Shown here: positions 58,910-64,000 of the stretch, piece by piece
How positions within the stretch are numbered: the first letter of the stretch is position 1
Layout of the letters: the number at the start of each line of letters is the position of its first letter
Assembly (NCBI GenBank): GCA_008692225.1
Contig: VICG01000004.1
Location: 1,426,501-1,490,500, forward strand
Length of the DNA stretch: 64,000 nucleotides
Direction: 5' to 3'
From: Monilinia fructicola
Taxonomy: Eukaryota > Ascomycota > Leotiomycetes > Helotiales > Sclerotiniaceae
Notes under the pieces: model-generated
What the model was told of the DNA's origin: nothing
The model's input: only the letters and a program-made list of their open reading frames with translations
Database searches by the model: none
Program-made: the position numbers and the translations under genes

Positions 58910-61900
58910 TTCTACGGCGAGCGATTTTGATTGGCGTCTCGTTTGGGCTCTGTATGACGTTTCGGTACGTGGGCGGGATGCTAGCAGTTGGCGGTATTCT
59001 AGAAACTCTTGATTTCGAAGGCCTCTTGTCATTAAACACGGGGAAAATTGAGCTATATAGTCATTCTTACATTTCAGAAAGAGGTAAACAGCGAGCTAGT
59101 TCTCTCCCGCTACATAATAGATAGAATCGGCCGGAGCGTTCCAGCCTCTAGTTTGGAGTGAGGTCATTCCTTCCATGTTTTGTGGCACTCTGAAGAAGGA
59201 GGAAGGGCTTCGGAAGGGGAACGTGCACAGGAAAGTGTAATAGATACAGGATGGGATTTTAAAAAGGACGGGCTGGCCTTCCAAAGCAATTATATCATGT
59301 GGGGTCTTCGACCTTTCAAAGAACTATCCCGTGGGGACATTACTGTAAACATGAGATCTCGTCGAGATCAGCGATGGAAGGAGATTGGGAGTCATAACTC
59401 CGAACCTCTTGTGGAATCGCGAATCGACGTCATGGGAAAAAGTGGATGCAGATAAGAGTGGTGACGTGAACGAACCATTTCGGCGCCAAACCTGCAGTAG
59501 TACATGTACGTGCGATGCAGAGCTCTTTGACCTCTGATAGAACAAGACTCTTGTGCATAAATCGATGGTGGTGGTGGTGGTGGTAGAGGAAGGAAGATTA
59601 GATTAATGAAATCTCAGAATGGAGAAGCAAAAAAGACTACAAGTCAAGGTTATATTGTTATCCTCAACTACATACAGCATGAGAGTTCGAGTTCTACCTA
59701 GTACCTAGCTAGTAATCATTTTTAGGTTTCAATTGCGATGGGCAGCGGAGAACTTATTATTAGGTACAGGTTGGTACTTGGGTGTATTTTGTGTCCACCG
59801 GATCTTCTTGGTCACCAATAAGGGCAGGTACGTCAAAATAGTGTTTTTGCTAACAAGAATCCCTTTGAACTCTAATAGTATCGGTGACTAAACGGTACGG
59901 TGCCGATTGGTTACGCGCCAGGTGAAGAGGAGCTTTGCTGTTTTCTTGGAGTATGGGTGAGGAAGCTGTTCACCGGGGGAGCCAATTGTTGTGTCGTCTT
60001 CCTCGTACTGTGTGGTTGGGGTTCAACAATACTGTAGATGAGGGAGTGGGACTTCCGCAGTAATATAGAGAGTATACAGTACGCTACTGTATCATCTTCG
60101 TGATGAACCTTGACGTTTATCCATTAATCTATTAAGAAAACTAGAGACAACTAGACCACTGTAGCGTGATCACTTGTCAATCCAATCCGCCATCCCTTTT
60201 CCAGACACGGTCTTGAAATGCGTGCGTTGAAGATCTGGTCAGCATTGCATTATTGGCGGTGAAAGGCATACTGCGTACAGTAGTGATAAGACTACCTACT
60301 CCCTAGTACCTGCCTTGTTTCAATACAGTACAGGTTACAGGAACCCCGGCGATAAGATCGAGGCGTGGTACGTACGCTGTACTTCGGATCTCTTCTCCTA
60401 TCCTACTGCATGGAGACTTTGCAGAACATTTACTGCACAGTGTACAGTGTACAGTGTACAGAGCATATTGCTACAGTACGGACGTATCGGTAAAAACTTT
60501 AACAACCTTCCTCTATACCCGACCCCTTCATCACATGCATATGCATATGCAAACAGTACCTTACTGGATTACCATTACTGTACTTTCATCATCAATATAA
60601 TACTACACTGCACAGTATATTCGATTAATTAATTAATCAGCTCGAGATTACGGAAGCACACGTGCGTAATGTTACATGATGTTCCAGTGAGCAGCGAGTA
60701 ACTAGCGCACGCCCCTTTTGTCCGGCTATGTTCGGCAATCACTTACGGTAAGCGTGATTTGTAGCCAAGATTGTCATCCATGGACATCTCCACTGCGCCG
60801 AATGAGTCGTGTGAGCCATTTTTCTCTCTCCAAGAATGTTAGCATGGTGATTCTAGAAAGGGATTTCCCGGATTCATGATCCAAGAACCCTCGGAATGTG
60901 TCAGGGTTTCCCCAACGATGCAGATGGGATGTCTGGATGGGGAAGTTCGTCGCTGGTGCTGATTGGAGCAGGTGGGCGATGTAAAGATATCGAAATTGAG
61001 ACGGAAGGCAACACGAAAGCCGTCACGCAAACATCGGAAATTTATCCGTCGTGCGGAGTAGCGTTTCGCGCTTTGCTCTTATCCTTTGGGTCAAGGCCTG
61101 CCTTTCCACTTCCGCTCAGAAACCGCTCAACGCATCGACAGCGGGGCAATGCCTCACTCGGGGTCGCGAAGCCAATACTAGTACAGTCCTGGTAGGGATT
61201 AAGTTTTCCCCTCTTCTGTTTTGAAAAGGGGGGTTGAGAATCGAAACATGCCGGTGAATTAATCGCAAACTGTTCACTGATACCCAACATCAATCAGTAA
61301 ATTGAATCGTAGATGCCACATGGCCATATTCCCGACATATCTCCAATTGCCGTTGATCGACGCAAGCCGTTTCTGTACGAAGCTGGCTTTTTCCTCTAAC
61401 CCCCCCTAACCTCACTCTCCATATTTTCCGCTTTTTTTGCGGAGATGTGTGGGTGGGACATTCAATACTGGACAAGAAAGCGAGCCATTGACTCTTCTGC
61501 AGTCCTTCCCAGGGTAGGGGGCGGGAACTTCCAGGAATGTGGAATATCAACCACGAACTTTTGGTTGATGGAAAGCCTCGACTATTGTCCAGAATAACAA
61601 TGTCTCAGATCTAATTGGACATTATTGGGTAACTAGCTCTACTGTACTATACGGAGAGAAGAAAAGTGCGGAGTAGAAGTGAATTTATTAGTTGGGTGGT
61701 GGAGAAGTTGTTAAAAGTGTCTACTGATTAGTCGAAGTATGAATATCGTCAATTCTTTTCGGCTTACCTTCTTCACTCTTTCTGATGATATACAGAGTAT
61801 AAGAGCAAGACTCACGTCGCACTATGTGATTGATTCGTCAGCTTTGCTTTGTCCACTATGTGAAGTATGTATGACCTTTCATACAGATAGACTCGAGGGA

Positions 61901-62542
61901 TTTTAATGAATGCATTCGCATCACCATCGATTTCTGGTTGCACTCTGGCTCATAACTACCTACCTACCTACCTACCCATCTAGCAGGCCAAACATGTAGA
62001 AAAGTCATTATGACTTGCTGAAGAAGTCAAATGTTAGGTTTGAGCAATAAATTGTCAATGATAAAATAAGAAGAAGAATTTGATCCACGCGATTCAAATT
62101 TCTGATTCTAGTCTCACATGCCTTGTTAATTTTCTCAAGATAGAAGCAATTTTATCCTTGTCATGTCCTCCACAAAAAAAAAGCTCTCCAATAAATCCTA
62201 GGAATCTTCATTAGTGCACTCTTCAATTCCTACCACCCTATATAGTTGGAATTTCCCTCCACATCTCAAAATGCGTTTTGAGTTTCTCTTTGGTTATATC
62301 GTGAATTCTAGTTTGAGGTATTACTAATTCGGGATTGAAGCAAAAGTAACATACATATCTCATCCAGTATCACAGTATTATATTCAATCACACACATGTT
62401 GTTATACAGAACCCCTTCATTCTCGTCTACATAATAAATTCTTGGATCTTCCACACCTTGTCATCTTCACATGCTTCTCGTACACCCACCAAGTACTTAG
62501 CCAATAGCCTTTTCTTGTCTCAAACAGCCTCCGCAGTATCAC
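58910..62542. other. Long intergenic region
   Basis: 3.6 kb without a supported gene. It holds a GGT run (59,563-59,585), TACAGTG repeats (60,435-60,462), a TTAA palindrome run at about 60,625-60,637, a short CTAC run (61,952-61,972) and many TACGTAC/TACTGTA-type short palindromes between 59,500 and 60,700. ORFs at 59180, 60896 and 61290 resemble no protein. Confidence 0.5.
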
Positions 62543-64000
62543 ATGGACCCATCATCTTTGGAATTGTTGCGATCCGCTGTGAAATGGTGACGAACAACCA
62601 ATTTCAACCGTAGGAGACGTGGGAAGTTCTTCCGAAGCCCAGTTACCACCCAAACCATCACCGCCACAGACACAATCGCCTGGGACGAATCCGAAAAAGA
62701 GGAAACCGTCGGATGGAAATGGAGAGTCGGCCAATCCCGAGAAGAAGAAGCGCTCGTCAATCGCATGTACCAATTGCCGAAGTCGAAAAGTACGGTGTGA
62801 CGTGGAGCGTAGTGAGCGAGTCAACGAGGCTGGAGAAAGAGTATGTAACAAATTGCGGGATTGATGGAATACAATGTCTCGTTCCCGGAAGTAAGAGAAG
62901 AAGGTTCGTCATAAAAAAGTGCTGAAGCTGTATCCTTTTTGACAGGGGCGTAAGCAGATCCAAACGAGGTAGCACCGATACCGCTCAGCCAGCTCCCCTC
63001 CAAGTCTATGCGGATGGAGCCGTCAATCCGCAACATATATCAAACGATGATATAAGACGATTATCTGGAGCGAGCACTGCAAATTCCCTCGAAGTTTGCC
63101 GCCGTATGCATCTCAGCATGTTCCTCATTCAATCTGTAAGCAGGAAGCGCTCTTGGAACGCGATTTCCATTTGCACGCAATGCAGTACTGACGGTGCCAG
63201 ATCAATCAGCTATTCATGCAAAGAAAGCAACGGATCGATGGGCAAAGACTTGCTCAACTTACAAATAGTGCTTCCATGACCGGTGACTGGTTCGCACGCG
63301 ATTGGCATCCTCTCCGCCTCCTTCGTTGAAACAACGCACTCCCGGCCTTTATCAATTCCTCTTCCTTCCAAATGACCTCTTCCGATATAGATTATCTCTG
63401 GGCGAAGAGTGCGTTGCGTATTCCTCGCTGTCTCTACGAAATGCTCTACTTCGAGCCTTCATCGAATACGTGATCCATACATGCCCCTCTTGGAACTGCA
63501 CAAAGTTTTGCAAATAATCAATGATGAAGGGGGATCTGGTTCCATGAGTCTCTTACTCTTCCAATCGATTATGTTTTCAGGACGGCGTTTGTGGACATCC
63601 AGATCCTGAGCGATGCTGGGTAACTCCACGAGGAAAGCGGCGAGGAAATCGTTTTTCCAGAGCGCCAGAGTACGTTACTAAACTGATGTGGGCCATCGTG
63701 GAGCGCTGCTGATTATGTCTAGGTGCTTTATGATCTTGATTACGAAACCGATATGTTGACTGTCGTGCAATCTCTCTCCTCATGACATATTGTACGAAAC
63801 GCCGAGGACTACAAAGATACCTGGCATTGGATGGGCGCGCGCGATAGATCACGCATACACGCTTGCATTGCACCGGACCGAAGGGCATGGATGTGGATCA
63901 TAGATGCGAAAAAGGGTTGGTGTCATGCTTTATGAGAGATCGACTCATCGCATTAGGCATGCGACGTCGACTAGGGTAAAGGATGAAGATTGCGACGTGC
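62543..64000 (+). CDS. Zn2Cys6 transcription factor (cutinase transcription factor 1-beta-like), partial, frameshifted
   Basis: Fungal binuclear-zinc regulator, cut by the right edge of the window. It starts MDPSSLELLRSAVK; dropping one T (about 62584) leads into GDEQPISTVGDVGSSSEAQ. A basic linker (NPKKRKPSDGNG, EKKKRSS) precedes the zinc cluster: IACTNCRSRKVRCDV, a 15-residue gap, then VCTNCGIDGIQCLVPGSKRR once the extra A at 62847-62848 is removed. The fungal_trans domain follows: DIDYLWAKSALRIPRLSLRN, ALLRAFIEYVHPYMPLLELH, SMSLLLFQSIMFSGTAF, LYDLDYETDMLTVVQSLLLM and, at the edge, MRDRLIALGMRR. These segments lie in different frames, so many one-base corrections are needed. The order and wording match CTF1-beta-type regulators, which control cutinase and fatty-acid genes; the target genes here are unknown. 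Confidence 0.78.

Noticed and set aside
60400..60660. Short palindromes and TACAGTG repeats as a possible transposon end
   Set aside because: There is no terminal inverted repeat pair, target-site duplication or transposase reading frame.
1..64000. CRISPR arrays, prophage or bacterial operon structure
   Set aside because: Spliceosomal introns, gene families and intergenic structure are clearly fungal nuclear; the tandem repeats are microsatellites without unique spacers.

Overview
This is a nuclear segment from a filamentous ascomycete. The genes have several short introns of about 50-100 bp with GT-AG borders (one GC-AG), the intergenic DNA is AT-rich and full of CTAC/GATG/ATC microsatellites, and the gene families are typical of Pezizomycotina (2EXR, DUF7580, AcuF-type C2H2, RTA1, Zn2Cys6 regulators, CYP55). 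Codon use and family content fit Leotiomycetes, perhaps Helotiales/Sclerotiniaceae; that placement is an inference.

Layout, left to right. 0.2-7.3 kb: ALE1 lysophospholipid acyltransferase (-) divergent from VPS45 (+), then an FAD amine-oxidoreductase-like gene (-). 7.3-11 kb: repeat-rich AT DNA and a weak secreted-protein candidate. 11-13 kb: an intact ZIFL/YCR023C-like MFS transporter. 15-19.7 kb: a 2EXR protein and a paraoxonase-like beta-propeller. 21.7-22.8 kb: a possible small membrane protein and a degenerate coding tandem repeat. 23.5-27.9 kb: a head-to-head pair, DUF7580 protein (-) and AcuF-type C2H2 protein (+). 28.9-29.9 kb: RTA1-like lipid-translocation protein. 30-35 kb: gene-poor DNA holding a decayed QDR/DHA1 MFS gene. 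35.1-36.9 kb: a disordered fungal protein. 38.7-41.8 kb: a large glycosylated membrane protein. 43.2-45.0 kb: a CYP55 (P450nor-type) P450. 45.7-46.9 kb: a GC-rich unknown gene. 47.6-50.5 kb: an Arg/Ser-rich protein with a Cys-rich C-terminus. 52.3-54.2 kb: PGA2 and MHF1 (CENP-S). 55.1-57.5 kb: an F-box gene and unresolved coding remnants. 57.6-58.9 kb: a zinc alcohol dehydrogenase. 62.5 kb to the right edge: a partial Zn2Cys6 regulator resembling cutinase transcription factor 1-beta.

Two things stand out. First, many recognisable genes carry single-base frameshifts, nearly all in homopolymer runs and mostly one A/T/C too many, while the surrounding protein sequence is well conserved. This looks like uncorrected sequencing error more than gene death, although the 31-32.6 kb MFS looks truly decayed. 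Gene models here therefore need frame correction. Second, the CYP55 gene keeps the P450 fold and heme motif but has Ala and Asn where P450nor has the Thr and Asp of its proton-delivery network.

The genes do not form one pathway. The local groupings with some logic are ALE1/VPS45 (divergent housekeeping genes of membrane metabolism and traffic) and the DUF7580/C2H2 pair, whose families recur in fungal self/non-self recognition settings.
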